Positions 25,203 through 33,975 of a stretch of DNA of 64,000 nt are shown in pieces. The notes below the pieces were generated by a model. The model searched no databases. It had not been told where the DNA came from and saw nothing but the letters and a program-made list of their open reading frames with translations. How positions within the stretch are numbered: position 1 is the stretch's first letter; every line of letters begins with the position of its first letter. Location of the stretch: the NCBI RefSeq assembly GCF_003226535.1, contig NZ_QKOB01000003.1, positions 310,001 to 374,000 of the forward strand. Reading direction: 5' to 3'. The DNA comes from Meiothermus sp. Pnk-1. Lineage in GTDB: Bacteria > Deinococcota > Deinococci > Deinococcales > Thermaceae. The translations under genes were made by a program, and so were the position numbers.

Positions 25203-25589
25203 ATGCTCTGCATCCCCAAAGACCTCTTGGCGTCCACCTGGCGACACCTTCGGGCGGAGTTCCCCCGCGAGGGGGTAGGGCTTTGGGCGGGCCGTCTGGG
25301 TTTGGTCACGCGGGTTATTCCGTTGCCGAATGTGGATCCCAAGCCTCACCAAGGCTACGAGGCCGATCCGGCAACACTGTTGCGGACGCTCCAAGGGCTC
25401 GAGGCAGCAGGTCTGGAGCTTCTGGCCATCTACCACTCACACCCCACCGGCCCAGCCCGCCCCAGCCTCACCGATACAGCGAAAGCCTACTGGCGGGTTC
25501 CCTACGTAATCTTCGCCCTCGAGTCAAGCGAGGTGCGGGCGTATCGCTTGCCGGAAGAGGAAGAAGTGAGGGTGGAAGTTGAGGACTGA
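25203..25589 (+). CDS. JAMM/Mov34-type metallopeptidase
   Basis: 128 residues from ATG 25203. The zinc motif is visible as HSHPTGPARPSLTD (HxHP followed by S and D), with the upstream Glu in FPREGVGLWAG. Bacterial stand-alone JAMM proteins cleave isopeptide-like bonds or process sulfur-carrier proteins (Mec/RadC-related groups), but no ubiquitin-like or cysteine-synthesis partner lies next door. TAAACT is 7 bp before the ATG, which suggests a leaderless mRNA. The frame extends upstream but would then read through that box. Confidence 0.85.
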   Translation: MLCIPKDLLASTWRHLRAEFPREGVGLWAGRLGLVTRVIPLPNVDPKPHQGYEADPATLLRTLQGLEAAGLELLAIYHSHPTGPARPSLTDTAKAYWRVPYVIFALESSEVRAYRLPEEEEVRVEVED

Positions 25590-25626
25590 GGCAACCCTCA
25601 CGGCGTAGGCCGAACGCAAGACGCGA

Positions 25627-25646
25627 CTTAGGTCATACGTCGTACG
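25627..25646 (+). repeat. Dispersed 20-bp repeat, copy 2, with degenerate tandem tail
   Basis: CTTAGGTCATACGTCGTACG, one mismatch from 14032-14051. It continues into a degenerate run of 7-9-bp units ending in ACGC or ACG up to about 25680. The half-motif TCATACGTCGTACG also occurs at 62370-62383, next to the right 52-bp repeat. Confidence 0.7.
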
Positions 25647-25693
25647 TCATACGCAATACGCAAAACGCCAGACGCTAAACGCGGGGGAAAAAA

Positions 25694-25818
25694 GGTAGAT
25701 TCCCTATCGGGACGGAGCAAGCTCCGTGCACCCGGAGGTAGATTCCCTTCGGGACCGGCGGAGCCGGTACACCTAGAGGTAGATTCCCTTTGGGACGGGC
25801 TACGCCCGTACACCTAGA
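25694..25818 (+). repeat. Three tandem 41-43-bp double-hairpin units
   Basis: Units at 25694-25736, 25737-25777 and 25778-25818 each open with GGTAGATTCCC. Hairpin I is TCCC/GGGA with a 3-4-nt loop in every unit. Hairpin II differs in sequence but stays paired: ACGGAG/CTCCGT, ACCGGC/GCCGGT and ACGGGC/GCCCGT. Units end in CACC plus CGGA or TAGA. Maintenance of pairing with changed bases points to selection on RNA or cruciform structure. The array lies between two converging genes. Confidence 0.85.
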
Positions 25819-25833
25819 GGACGATCCTCTTTT
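25816..25833 (+). terminator. Terminator-like hairpin after the tandem array
   Basis: AGAGG (25816-25820), loop ACGAT, CCTCT (25826-25830), then TTT. The stem is short but the T run is in the right place for a plus-strand transcript that includes the array. It starts within the last three bases of unit 3. Confidence 0.45.
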
Positions 25834-25867
25834 GTGACGTTTGACGTGGGATGGCTATACCGGAGCG

Positions 25868-26662
25868 CTAGATTTCCAGCCGCTCGATCTGGCGCTCGAG
25901 GGCTTCTAGGTAGTCAAAAAACCTTGGTCCGTAGTGCGCCAACTGATCCCCCTCGGTCATGACGAGCGGAACCTCCCACCCTCGCTCGCGCATCAGCGCT
26001 TCGACCCGCTCCTTGGCCCGGCTGCGCCCCGGCTTGGGCTCGTAGATTATCAGCTGCGGGTGTAGAGGGGGTACCTCTTCCAGATCCGGGGTGAAGTAGC
26101 TCGAGGGGTGTTGGGCGTACACGTTGACCAGGCCCAGGTGCCGCAGTGCCTCATTGACGTAGCTTCCCCGCCCCACCGTGACCGGCCCTCCCAGGTCAAA
26201 CTCGAGGTAGACCCTCAAGGGGGGCAAAAGCCCATAAAGCCGCTGGTAGCGCTCGGCGAGCCGTGCCGACAGGCTCGAGGCCCGCTCCCCTACCCCCAGC
26301 AGATCCCCCAGCAGGATCAGGTTCTCGAGGATTCCGTAAGGGCTCTGCGGCAGCGGTACCGGGAAAACCGGAACCCCCGAGCGGTGCAGTTCGTGGAGCA
26401 AATCCCGCTGGACTCCGGTGCTGATGAGGACTAAGTCGGGTTGTAGATCGCGCAACAACTCCCAGCGGACTCGGGTATAGCTCGAGACCACCGGCAGCGC
26501 CAGGGTCTCGGCGGGGCGGTAGCAGAAGGCGCTGCGACCCACCACCCGCTCCCCTAACCCCAGGGCAAACAGGGCGTCGGTGGCGTTGGGGGCTAGCGAG
26601 ACGATGCGGCGGGGCTCATCGGGCAGCTCGAGGGGGCCGAGCCAGTCATGTACGAGCTTCAT
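25868..26662 (-). CDS. BtuF-like helical-backbone metal receptor protein without signal peptide
   Basis: 264 residues. RIVSLAPNATDALFALGLGERVVG at the start, LQPDLVLI at about 85, and LGGPVTVGRGSYVNEALRHLGLVNV are hallmarks of the BtuF/FepB periplasmic-binding fold for vitamin B12 or iron chelates (the first is given here as the pattern, residues 19-42). No signal peptide or lipobox is present, so it is either cytosolic or its start is misread; no upstream ATG helps. No permease is adjacent. Similar orphan cobalamin-binding-like proteins occur in Thermus and Deinococcus genomes. Confidence 0.7.
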   Translation of the reverse strand: MKLVHDWLGPLELPDEPRRIVSLAPNATDALFALGLGERVVGRSAFCYRPAETLALPVVSSYTRVRWELLRDLQPDLVLISTGVQRDLLHELHRSGVPVFPVPLPQSPYGILENLILLGDLLGVGERASSLSARLAERYQRLYGLLPPLRVYLEFDLGGPVTVGRGSYVNEALRHLGLVNVYAQHPSSYFTPDLEEVPPLHPQLIIYEPKPGRSRAKERVEALMRERGWEVPLVMTEGDQLAHYGPRFFDYLEALERQIERLEI

Positions 26663-26695
26663 GTGCGTCTACCGTCCGATGTCGAGGGCCAAAAG

Positions 26696-27319
26696 TCAAG
26701 AGGGAGCCCACCCTTTGCGGTGGAGGCTTTCGTACCAGTTTCTTACGCGCTCGCGCAAGGTTTGTAAATCGGCGTCATTCCAAATTACCCAGGTGGCGCG
26801 ACGGATCTTCTCCTCCTGGGGAAGCTGGTTGGCGTCTCGGGCCCGCACCTCTTCGGGGCTCAGGCCGCTGCGGGCCATGACCCGCCGCAGGCGAAGTTCG
26901 TAAGGGGCCGCTACCACCAATACCCCAGCGAAATCCCCCGCTCGCCCGGTCTCAAAAAGCAGGGGTATGTCGTGAACCACCACCCAGTTCCCCGCTTCCA
27001 GGGCTTGTTGGGTCTCCTCGGCCATGCGGCGGCGCACGTAAGGGTGGACCAGGGCCTCGAGCCTGCCCTTGGCCTCCGGGTCGGCGAAGACCCTCTGGCC
27101 AAGCCTGCGGCGGTCTAGAAATCCCTCCGCACAAGCCTCGGGAAACGCCGCGCAAATCTCCCCCTTCAGCGCTTCGGCAGCCTCTCGGGCGTAGAGGTCG
27201 GCATCGAGCACCGTCGCACCCAGTTCGCGCAGCAGGGCCGACACCGTGCTCTTCCCGCTACCGATGCTGCCGGTGAGGCCGATAATGAGAGGATGCTGGT
27301 GGCTATCCGCAGGGTTCAT
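26696..27319 (-). CDS. coaE: Dephospho-CoA kinase
   Basis: 207 residues. It phosphorylates the 3'-hydroxyl of dephospho-CoA, the last step of coenzyme A synthesis, in the cytosol. The P-loop is GLTGSIGSGKST, followed by VLDADLYAREA and FADPEAKGRLEALVHPYVR; WVVVHDIPLLFE is the Walker-B-like strand. ATG 27319 has GGGAGG upstream. Its first 27 bp overlap the start of the divergent CCA-family gene, so the two are head to head with shared 5' coding sequence. Confidence 0.93.
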   Translation of the reverse strand: MNPADSHQHPLIIGLTGSIGSGKSTVSALLRELGATVLDADLYAREAAEALKGEICAAFPEACAEGFLDRRRLGQRVFADPEAKGRLEALVHPYVRRRMAEETQQALEAGNWVVVHDIPLLFETGRAGDFAGVLVVAAPYELRLRRVMARSGLSPEEVRARDANQLPQEEKIRRATWVIWNDADLQTLRERVRNWYESLHRKGWAPS

Positions 27320-28591
27320 CTGCCTCCCGTTCCCTTTCCCGCTCAAGGATACCTTGTCGGCGGGGCGGTGCGGGATCTGTTGCTGGGAAAGCGACCCAAA
27401 GACCTCGATTTCGCGGTGCCGGAGCCGGAACAAGCCGCCCGGGATCTGGCCCAGCAGCTCCACGGCAACGTCTTTCCGCTGGATGAAGGGCGCGGGCTGT
27501 GGCGGGTCGTCGCCCAGGGCCAGACCTACGACTATGCCCCCATATCCCGCGGGCTCGAGGTGGACCTGCTCCGCCGGGACTTTACCCTCAACGCGCTGGC
27601 GGTGAACGAACAGGGCTTGGTGCTGGGGCTACCCATAGCCCGGTACGACCTCGAGCACCGCCTGCTGCGGGCTGTGCGCAAGGCCAACCTGTGGGAGGAT
27701 CCGCTCCGCTCGCTGCGGGCAGTGCGCCTTTCGCTTACGGCTGGCCTGCGGCTCGAGCCTCAGAGCGAGGGGTGGATCCGCCAACACGCCCGGTATCTCA
27801 AGGAGAGCGGCCAGCTCCCAACTTGGGAGCGGGTAGGCGAAGAGCTAAACCAAATCCTTCAACATCCTGCTGCAGCGGTGGGGTTTCTCCGCCTCGAGCG
27901 GGTGGGGTTGCTGGAGGTGTATCTGCCCGAGCTGGCTCTAGGCAGCGGGGTAGAGCAGCGCGGAGCCCATCACCTGGACGTATGGCGGCACTCGCTGGAG
28001 GTGCTGGCCCAGCTGATCTTGTTGCAGCCCCAGGCCGACCTTGCGTTGCGCTGGGCCGCCCTGCTGCACGATGTCGCCAAGCCACAGACCCGTCAGTGGA
28101 ACCCTGCTAAGGGGCGCTACACCTTTTACGGTCACGACGTGCTAGGGGCCGAGCAAGCCCGGCAGATCCTGAACCGGCTGCGCCAGCCCAGCGAGCGAGC
28201 TAGCGAGGTCGCCCGGCTGGTCAGCCTGCATATGCAACACCCTCCGCAGGGAGAGCGCGAACTGCGCCGCTTCCTCCATCGCCGCCGCAAGGCCCTACCC
28301 GAGTTGATCTGGCTACAGATGGCGGATATGGCCGCGATCTTAGGCTACCGGGAGCGGGTGGGGCAACTCGCGGAGCGGCTCCAGGCTATCCAGTCCCTCG
28401 CCGAAAGCGCTCCTTCCTCCAAAGCGCTCCTGGACGGGCGGGAGGTGATGCGGCTGCTCGGGCTCGAGCCTGGCCCCAAGGTGGGCCAGGCCATCGCGGC
28501 TTTGCTCGAAGCCCAAGCCATAGGCGAGGTACAAAGCCGCGCCGAGGCCGCATCGTTTTTGCGCGATGCTTTCGCTGAGGATAGGGGCTGA
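27293..28591 (+). CDS. tRNA nucleotidyltransferase / poly(A) polymerase family, with HD domain
   Basis: 432 residues. The class II nucleotidyltransferase head (YLVGGAVRDLLLGKRPKDLD) has the GG and DxD metal motifs. RRDFTLNALAV and LRAVRKANLWEDPLRSLRAVRL follow. The C-terminal half carries an HD domain (HHLDVWRHSLEVL, LLHDVAKPQ). The enzyme adds CCA, or only CC or only A, to tRNA 3' ends; in several deep-branching bacteria, including Deinococcus, these jobs are split, so the exact activity cannot be read from sequence. GATAAT is 6 bp before the ATG, a likely leaderless start. It overlaps coaE. Confidence 0.88.
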   Translation: MLVAIRRVHLPPVPFPAQGYLVGGAVRDLLLGKRPKDLDFAVPEPEQAARDLAQQLHGNVFPLDEGRGLWRVVAQGQTYDYAPISRGLEVDLLRRDFTLNALAVNEQGLVLGLPIARYDLEHRLLRAVRKANLWEDPLRSLRAVRLSLTAGLRLEPQSEGWIRQHARYLKESGQLPTWERVGEELNQILQHPAAAVGFLRLERVGLLEVYLPELALGSGVEQRGAHHLDVWRHSLEVLAQLILLQPQADLALRWAALLHDVAKPQTRQWNPAKGRYTFYGHDVLGAEQARQILNRLRQPSERASEVARLVSLHMQHPPQGERELRRFLHRRRKALPELIWLQMADMAAILGYRERVGQLAERLQAIQSLAESAPSSKALLDGREVMRLLGLEPGPKVGQAIAALLEAQAIGEVQSRAEAASFLRDAFAEDRG

Positions 28592-28638
28592 ATGTCTTAT
28601 CTGCGCAAGTTTGAAGCGTACAGCGTGGGGTGGAATGC

Positions 28639-28644
28639 TAAAAT
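28639..28644 (+). promoter_or_regulatory. Extended -10 promoter of the sugar dehydrogenase-like gene
   Basis: TGCTAAAAT (TG at 28636-28637, TAAAAT at 28639-28644) is a good extended -10. TTGAAG lies 22 bp upstream, too far for a normal -35. The leader to the ATG at 28699 is about 48 nt and contains a G-rich block. Confidence 0.5.
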
Positions 28645-28698
28645 TTTTAATCTTCCGCTCCTTGAGCCGGGGGGCACTTCGCGGTAAAAGGGATTCAT

Positions 28699-29988
28699 AT
28701 GGGAAACCGATTCCGCCGGGCCAACCTAAGCAGCCTGTTGACCGTTTTATTGCTAGCTTGCACTTCCAGTGCCCAACCGATCCCACAAGGGCCGCCCGAT
28801 GAGGCCTCGAGGCGGATCAGCTTGCCCAAAGGCTTCCAGATCCGCATCTTCGCCGACAAACTAGCCGGCACCCCCCGCTTCATGGCGGTGGGACCGGACG
28901 GGAACCTTTACCTCTCGCTGATGTCGGGGGGTAAGGTGGCCCGCCTACCCGACGCCGACAAAGACGGCAAGGCCGACAAGGTGGAGAACCTGCCCTTCGA
29001 CTTCAACCAGCCGCACGGGCTCGAGTTCCGCCGGGAGGGCGACGACTGGTGGCTTTACGTGGCCCAGGTGGACAAGGTCGAGCGGCTCAAGTTCAACCCC
29101 GGAGGGAGCTTCACCAACCGCCAAAAGCTGCTAGACCTGCCGATGCCCGCCGGCCACAGCAGCCGCACCGTGCACTTCGGGCCCGACGGCATGATGTACG
29201 TGGCGCTGGGCTCGGTGACCAACAAGGGTGACGAGCCCGACCCTCGCTTTGCCGCCATCCTGCGCTACAAGGTCGAGCCCAATGGCCGCGTAAGCATCCC
29301 CGCCGATAACCCCTTCGCCGCCGACCCCAACCCCGCCCGGCGCCCGATCTGGGCTGAGGGGCTGCGCAACAGCGTGGACTTTCTTTGGACCCCCGAAGGA
29401 AAGCTCTGGGCCAGTACCCACGGCAGCGATAACGTCAGGCTCCACCCCGGCGACCCGCCCGATAACCAGCCCTACGAGGAGATGATCAACCAGATCGAGC
29501 GGGGAAAGCACTACGGCTGGCCTTACTGCATCGCCTCGGTGCTGGGGGCCAATCTGCCCCCGCAGAAACCGGAGATCCCTGACCCCACCACCCAGGCCAG
29601 CAACCCGCAGAACTTCGACTGTACGAAAGCCATACCGGCCCTCTTCACCCTCCCCGCCCATAGCGCCCCGCTGGGGATGGAATGGGGAGGGAAGTTTACC
29701 AACTTTCCCAAGGAATACCAAAACGGCGTCTTTATCGCCCTCTCCGGCTCCTGGAACACCGACCTCCCGGCCAACTACCGCGACTGTAAAATCGAGCGGA
29801 TCATCGTCGAGAATGGCCTGCCGGTGCGCTCGGAGACCTTTGCCAACGGCTGGCGGCAGAGCGGCCAAAAGTGTGGCAATGCCTGGGGCCGCCCCACCGA
29901 CCTCGTAGCCGCCCCCGACGGCAGCATGTTCGTCTCCGACGGGCACGGGGGGCGGGTCTACCGCATCGTCTACACCGGGAATCCATAG
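28699..29988 (+). CDS. Soluble aldose sugar dehydrogenase-like lipoprotein (PQQ/Asd type)
   Basis: 429 residues. The N terminus is a lipoprotein signal (VLLLACTSS, lipobox LLAC at about residues 19-22). The mature part is a six-bladed propeller of the glucose/sorbosone dehydrogenase family: GFQIRIFADKLAGTPRFMAV, PHGLEF, HSSRTVHFGPDGMMYVALGS and WAEGLRNSVDFLWTPEG are recognisable. Relatives oxidise aldoses with PQQ outside the cytoplasm. HSSRTVHFGPDG carries the His expected in the active site. An electron acceptor is not encoded nearby. Some paralogs lack activity, so substrate is uncertain. Confidence 0.82.
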   Translation: MGNRFRRANLSSLLTVLLLACTSSAQPIPQGPPDEASRRISLPKGFQIRIFADKLAGTPRFMAVGPDGNLYLSLMSGGKVARLPDADKDGKADKVENLPFDFNQPHGLEFRREGDDWWLYVAQVDKVERLKFNPGGSFTNRQKLLDLPMPAGHSSRTVHFGPDGMMYVALGSVTNKGDEPDPRFAAILRYKVEPNGRVSIPADNPFAADPNPARRPIWAEGLRNSVDFLWTPEGKLWASTHGSDNVRLHPGDPPDNQPYEEMINQIERGKHYGWPYCIASVLGANLPPQKPEIPDPTTQASNPQNFDCTKAIPALFTLPAHSAPLGMEWGGKFTNFPKEYQNGVFIALSGSWNTDLPANYRDCKIERIIVENGLPVRSETFANGWRQSGQKCGNAWGRPTDLVAAPDGSMFVSDGHGGRVYRIVYTGNP

Positions 29989-30008
29989 GCGAAACCGGCG
30001 TCTCTTAA

Positions 30009-30032
30009 GGCCCCCAGCCCGGGCTGGGGGCC
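30009..30032. terminator. Bidirectional terminator, 24-bp perfect palindrome
   Basis: GGCCCCCAGCCC paired with GGGCTGGGGGCC without a separate loop (the centre CCGG must open). It lies between the converging ends of the sugar dehydrogenase-like gene and rnr. The T run is poor on both strands, but the location and stem strength support a terminator. Confidence 0.7.
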
Positions 30033-30039
30033 GTTCCCT

Positions 30040-32499
30040 TTACCGCCAGCGATTCCGACGGCGGCGCGAAGTTTTACCCTGCCGCTCTCCCGGATTGCCG
30101 CTTTGGGGCTGAGGCTTCCGGGACGATCGGGCTTCATGCCTGGGCTGGCCGCCCCTACCTCCCGCGTGGCGGTTCTGGGGTGGGGTTTCGTCCTCGGTCT
30201 TTTGCCATTCGCCAAAATACATCCGGCTCATCGTGACTTTGGGGCCGCGGTCGCGGCGCTCCCGACCCTCCGGAGGGCCGACCATGCGGCGTTTTTTCGT
30301 ACCTTCCATATTCTTCTCCTTCGTACGGCTCGAGGCCGTTGTAGCAGGGCGCAGCTCAGCGAACTCGGCGGGAACCAGCTCGATCTGCCGGGTGGGCAGG
30401 TCCACCCTTTGAATCATCACCTCCAACGGATCGCCGATGCGGATGCGCCGCTTGGTGCGGGTGCCGACCAGCGAGAGGGTATCCTCCACGTACTCGTAGT
30501 GGTCGTCGAGGAGGCTCGAGGGCCGTATCATCCCCTCCACCCCGTTTTCGAGCGCCACAAACACCCCAAAGCCGGTCACCCCCGAGACCACTCCGGCAAA
30601 ATGCTCGCCCCGGTGAAGCTCGGCCCAGCGGCACTGGTAGTACTTGGCGAGGTCGCGCTCGGCAGCTTCAGCCGAGCGCTCACGGCTCGAGGTGTGCTCG
30701 GCCATGCGGGGGAAGACCTCGCGCCAGCGCTCCACCTTCTCCGGGGTGAGCCTGCGCCGCATCAGGGTCTTGAGCACCCGGTGCACTACCAAGTCGGGGT
30801 AGCGGCGGATGGGGCTGGTGAAGTGCAGGTAGTGCTCGGCGGCCAGGCCGAAGTGGCCCAGGTTCTCGTGGGCGTAGCGGGCCAGCTTCAACGAGCGCAG
30901 CAGCAACGTCGAGACCACCGGTGCCTCGGGCTTGCCCTCGGCCTGCTTGAGGATGGCCTGCATGGCCTTGGGGCTGGGCTCCATCCCCGGCAACTCGTAC
31001 CCCAGCTTGGAGAGTTGCGCGGCCAGCTTGGCGTAGGCCATCTCGGTGGGGTCTTCGTGGACCCGGTAGAGGGCCGGTAGCCCCTTATCCGAGAGGTGCT
31101 TGGCCACGATCCGGTTCGCTAGCAACATCAGTTCTTCGATGAGGCTGCGGGCGTCGGGCTCGGTCTGGGGAATCAGGTGGATCTCCCCCGCCTCGCCGAT
31201 GTCCACCTTGACCTCGGTGAAGTGGAAGTCCAGGGCTCCTGCGGCCACCCGCTTGGTCTTGAGCTTGCGGGTCAGCTCGAGGAGGAGGGCCAGGTCGGGC
31301 TCGAGCCATTTGAACTCCTCGGGCATTCCTCTACCCTCCGCGAAGGCTTGCACCTGGGGGTAGGTAAGCCGGGCCTTGGAGCGAATGACCCCCTCCCGGA
31401 AGCTGTGCCTCAGGACCCGCCCGCCGTCGGTGATTTCTACCAGCACCGAGAGCACCAGCCGGTCCTGGCCCGGTACCAAGGAGCACACCCCGTTAGAGAG
31501 CTTCTCCGGGAGCATCGGCAGCACCCGACCCGGCAGGTAGACGCTGGTGCCTCGCTCGTAGGCTTCCTTGTCCAAGGCGCTCCCCTCCCGGACGTAGTGG
31601 GAGACATCCGCGATGTGCACCCCGATGCGGTAGCGGTTTCCCTCCAAGCGCTCCACGTGGATGGCGTCGTCAAAGTCTTTAGCGTCAACGCCGTCGATGG
31701 TAAAGACATCCTGGGAGCGGAAATCGGCGCGGCGGGCGAGCTCCTCGGGGGGGATGGACTCGGGAATAGCCTCGGCTTCTGCCAGGGTTTCCGGGTCAAA
31801 CTCCGACTTGAGGTCGTGGTTGACGATCACCGCGCGGGTCTCGCTACCGGGGTCGTCGGCTAGCCCCAGGTATTCGAGGAAGGTCCCGTAGACCTCGCCC
31901 CCTCGCCCTTCTGGGTAGTGCAGTTGCACGGCGATTCGCGCGCCTTGCTCGAGGCCGGCCAGCCCTTCGGGCTCGAGCTTGACCTTGCCCGGCAGCCGGG
32001 GGTCGTCGGGAAGCACCCAGGCGTAGCCCCGGCGGAACTCGAGCCGGCCGGTGAGCTTGCGGCGCGAGCGCTCGAGCACCTGGGCCACCCTACCCCATGG
32101 CCGCCGATCCCGGCCCGGCGGCTGGGGGTAGGCCAGCACCTGGTCACCGTGCCAGGCGCCGCCCAAGAACTCTTTGGGGATGTAGAGGTCGCGCTGCTCG
32201 GGAGAGGGCAGCCGGGCCTGGTCAGGAGCTAGCGCATCGGGGATGACGAAGCCAAAGCCCGCCGGGTGCACCTGGAGGCGGCCCACAAAGCCTCCGTTCC
32301 TCCGTTTTTGCCCAGCCGGTTTAGCCTCGGGTAAGGCATATAGCCCCCGGCGAGGCTCGATCAGCCTACCCTCCTTTACCAACTCGGCTAGGGCCGACTT
32401 GACTTCTTGGCGCTCGAGGCGGAGCATCCGCTGCACCTCGCGCAGGCTGTAGGTCTTGGCTGGGTTCTTGCGCAAATACTCGAGGATACGTTCGGTCAT
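30040..32499 (-). CDS. rnr: Ribonuclease R
   Basis: 819 residues, usual RNase R length. N-terminal winged helix (LRKNPAKTYSLREVQRML), cold-shock OB folds, the RNB catalytic domain with VFTIDGVDAKDFDDAIHVE (metal Asp residues), LPMLPEKLSNGVCSL and HYLHFTSPIRRYPDLVVHR, then an S1 domain (GVVSGVTGFGVFVALENGVEG). The last about 60 residues form an Arg/Gly/Gln-rich basic tail typical for RNA engagement. It degrades structured RNA 3' to 5'. GGAG precedes the ATG. Confidence 0.96.
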   Translation of the reverse strand: MTERILEYLRKNPAKTYSLREVQRMLRLERQEVKSALAELVKEGRLIEPRRGLYALPEAKPAGQKRRNGGFVGRLQVHPAGFGFVIPDALAPDQARLPSPEQRDLYIPKEFLGGAWHGDQVLAYPQPPGRDRRPWGRVAQVLERSRRKLTGRLEFRRGYAWVLPDDPRLPGKVKLEPEGLAGLEQGARIAVQLHYPEGRGGEVYGTFLEYLGLADDPGSETRAVIVNHDLKSEFDPETLAEAEAIPESIPPEELARRADFRSQDVFTIDGVDAKDFDDAIHVERLEGNRYRIGVHIADVSHYVREGSALDKEAYERGTSVYLPGRVLPMLPEKLSNGVCSLVPGQDRLVLSVLVEITDGGRVLRHSFREGVIRSKARLTYPQVQAFAEGRGMPEEFKWLEPDLALLLELTRKLKTKRVAAGALDFHFTEVKVDIGEAGEIHLIPQTEPDARSLIEELMLLANRIVAKHLSDKGLPALYRVHEDPTEMAYAKLAAQLSKLGYELPGMEPSPKAMQAILKQAEGKPEAPVVSTLLLRSLKLARYAHENLGHFGLAAEHYLHFTSPIRRYPDLVVHRVLKTLMRRRLTPEKVERWREVFPRMAEHTSSRERSAEAAERDLAKYYQCRWAELHRGEHFAGVVSGVTGFGVFVALENGVEGMIRPSSLLDDHYEYVEDTLSLVGTRTKRRIRIGDPLEVMIQRVDLPTRQIELVPAEFAELRPATTASSRTKEKNMEGTKKRRMVGPPEGRERRDRGPKVTMSRMYFGEWQKTEDETPPQNRHAGGRGGQPRHEARSSRKPQPQSGNPGERQGKTSRRRRNRWR

Positions 32500-32739
32500 T
32501 CAACTCCAAGGCAAAGACGACCTTGCTACTGCACCCGGGGACCAGCAGTTCGCTTCCCTACCCCGTGACTAAAACCCATGGTCCTAGATGGAGACGGATC
32601 TGTCTAGTACTGAACTCCCATTTATCCACCCCACCGGCTATTCGCGCACTTCCCCTGGTACGAGGTGTTTCCGGAGCCCGAGCGGCGTGGATCCAGTGCG
32701 CAGTGGCGCGGGGGCTGCGCCCGCCGGGGCATCGGCCCA
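32500..32739. other. Gap upstream of rnr
   Basis: 240 bp. On the minus strand it includes alternative small stems around 32583-32613 (AGAC/GTCT and AGAT/ATCT) that exclude each other, and a GC-rich inverted region near 32705-32725 downstream of the aminotransferase stop. No clear -10/-35 pair or small gene was found. Confidence 0.35.
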
Positions 32740-33975
32740 CTAAAGAACCCCTTCGAGCGTCGCCTTGGTCGCCTCGAGGCTTTGCTCGAGCGCCTCTACA
32801 CAGGTGTCAATGTGTTCTTTCTCGACGATCAGCGGAGGCTCGAGGCGGACTACCTTGGGGTTATTGAGGCCAAAGGCGGTAAGGACGCCGCGCGAGGCCA
32901 GCTCGGAAACCACCAAGGCCCCGATATCGGCATCGGTGAACTCGAGGCCCACCATCAACCCCCGCCCGCGCACCTCCTCGATGAACTCAGGGTACGCGGA
33001 GTGCAGCCCGGAGAGCTTGCTCATGAGGTAGCGGCCCATCTCCTGAGCCCGAAGGGGCAGATCTAGCTCTTGCGTGACCTCGATAGCCGCCAATGCCGCC
33101 GCCGCGGCCAGGGGGTTCCCGCCGAAGGTGGAGGAGTGAATGAGGGGCTCTTTCTTGTAGATTTCGCCGATCTCCGGGCGCATGACGGTGGCGGAGATGG
33201 GCATCACCCCGCCCCCTAAAGCCTTGGCGCTGGTCAGGATGTCTGGCTCGACCCCCTCCCACTCCACCGCCCACATCTTGCCGGTGCGGCCCAAGCCGGT
33301 CTGTATTTCATCGGCGATGAGCAAGACCCCGTGCTTGCGGGCGATGGCCTGTACCTCGCACAAGTAGCCCTGCATGGGCACCCGGATGCCCCCCTCGCCC
33401 TGGATGGGCTCGAGGATGATCGCTGCGGTCTCGGGGGTGATGGCCTGGGCCACCGCCTCCGCGTCGCCAAAGGGAACCACCGTCACCCCGGGAACCAAGG
33501 GGCGTGCCGGATCCTGATAGTGCGGCTTGGGAGTGACCGAGAGGGCCCCCAGGGTCTTGCCGTGATAGGCGTTTTGGGTGGTGATGAACCCGGTCTTGCC
33601 GGTCGCCATCCGGGCGAACTTCAGGGCCGCCTCCACCGCCTCGGTACCGGAGTTCCCAAAAAAGCTCATGGAGAGCGAGCCGGGGGTGATCTCGGCCAGC
33701 TTTTCGGCCAGCCGGGCGGTGGGCTCGGAGACCAAGACCCGCACCGACATCGGCATGCGCTCGAGCTGGCGCTTCACCGCCTCCACCACCCGAGGGTGGC
33801 GGTGGCCTAGCGACAAGGTCCCATACAGCCCCAAAAAGTCCAGGTAGCGCTTGCCCTCGGTATCCCAGACGTACACTCCCTCGGCGTGGGACTCGACCTT
33901 GTCCAACCCGGTAAAGCGGAGCAGCCCGGCCAGGCCGGGGTTGACATGCCTTTCAAAAGCGGCGAACGCGTCCAT
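32740..33975 (-). CDS. Class III PLP-dependent aminotransferase (putrescine/ornithine/omega-amino acid type)
   Basis: 411 residues from ATG 33975, which has GGAGGG directly upstream and TAGACT 7 bp upstream. The fold is clear: GTLSLGHRHP, FFGNSGTEAVEAALKFA, NAYHGKTLGA, ILEPIQGEGG, LLIADEIQTGLGRTG and the PLP lysine in LTSAKALGGG, then STFGGNPLAAAAA. The closest look is to putrescine/acetylornithine aminotransferases. It could in principle use beta-alanine, which would connect to the pyrimidine operon, but nothing in the neighbourhood shows that. Single gene. Confidence 0.85.
   Translation of the reverse strand: MDAFAAFERHVNPGLAGLLRFTGLDKVESHAEGVYVWDTEGKRYLDFLGLYGTLSLGHRHPRVVEAVKRQLERMPMSVRVLVSEPTARLAEKLAEITPGSLSMSFFGNSGTEAVEAALKFARMATGKTGFITTQNAYHGKTLGALSVTPKPHYQDPARPLVPGVTVVPFGDAEAVAQAITPETAAIILEPIQGEGGIRVPMQGYLCEVQAIARKHGVLLIADEIQTGLGRTGKMWAVEWEGVEPDILTSAKALGGGVMPISATVMRPEIGEIYKKEPLIHSSTFGGNPLAAAAALAAIEVTQELDLPLRAQEMGRYLMSKLSGLHSAYPEFIEEVRGRGLMVGLEFTDADIGALVVSELASRGVLTAFGLNNPKVVRLEPPLIVEKEHIDTCVEALEQSLEATKATLEGVL

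Noticed and set aside
25620-25830. CRISPR array
   Set aside because: Repeats follow without unique spacers, number only three and are self-complementary in two hairpins; no cas genes are in the window.
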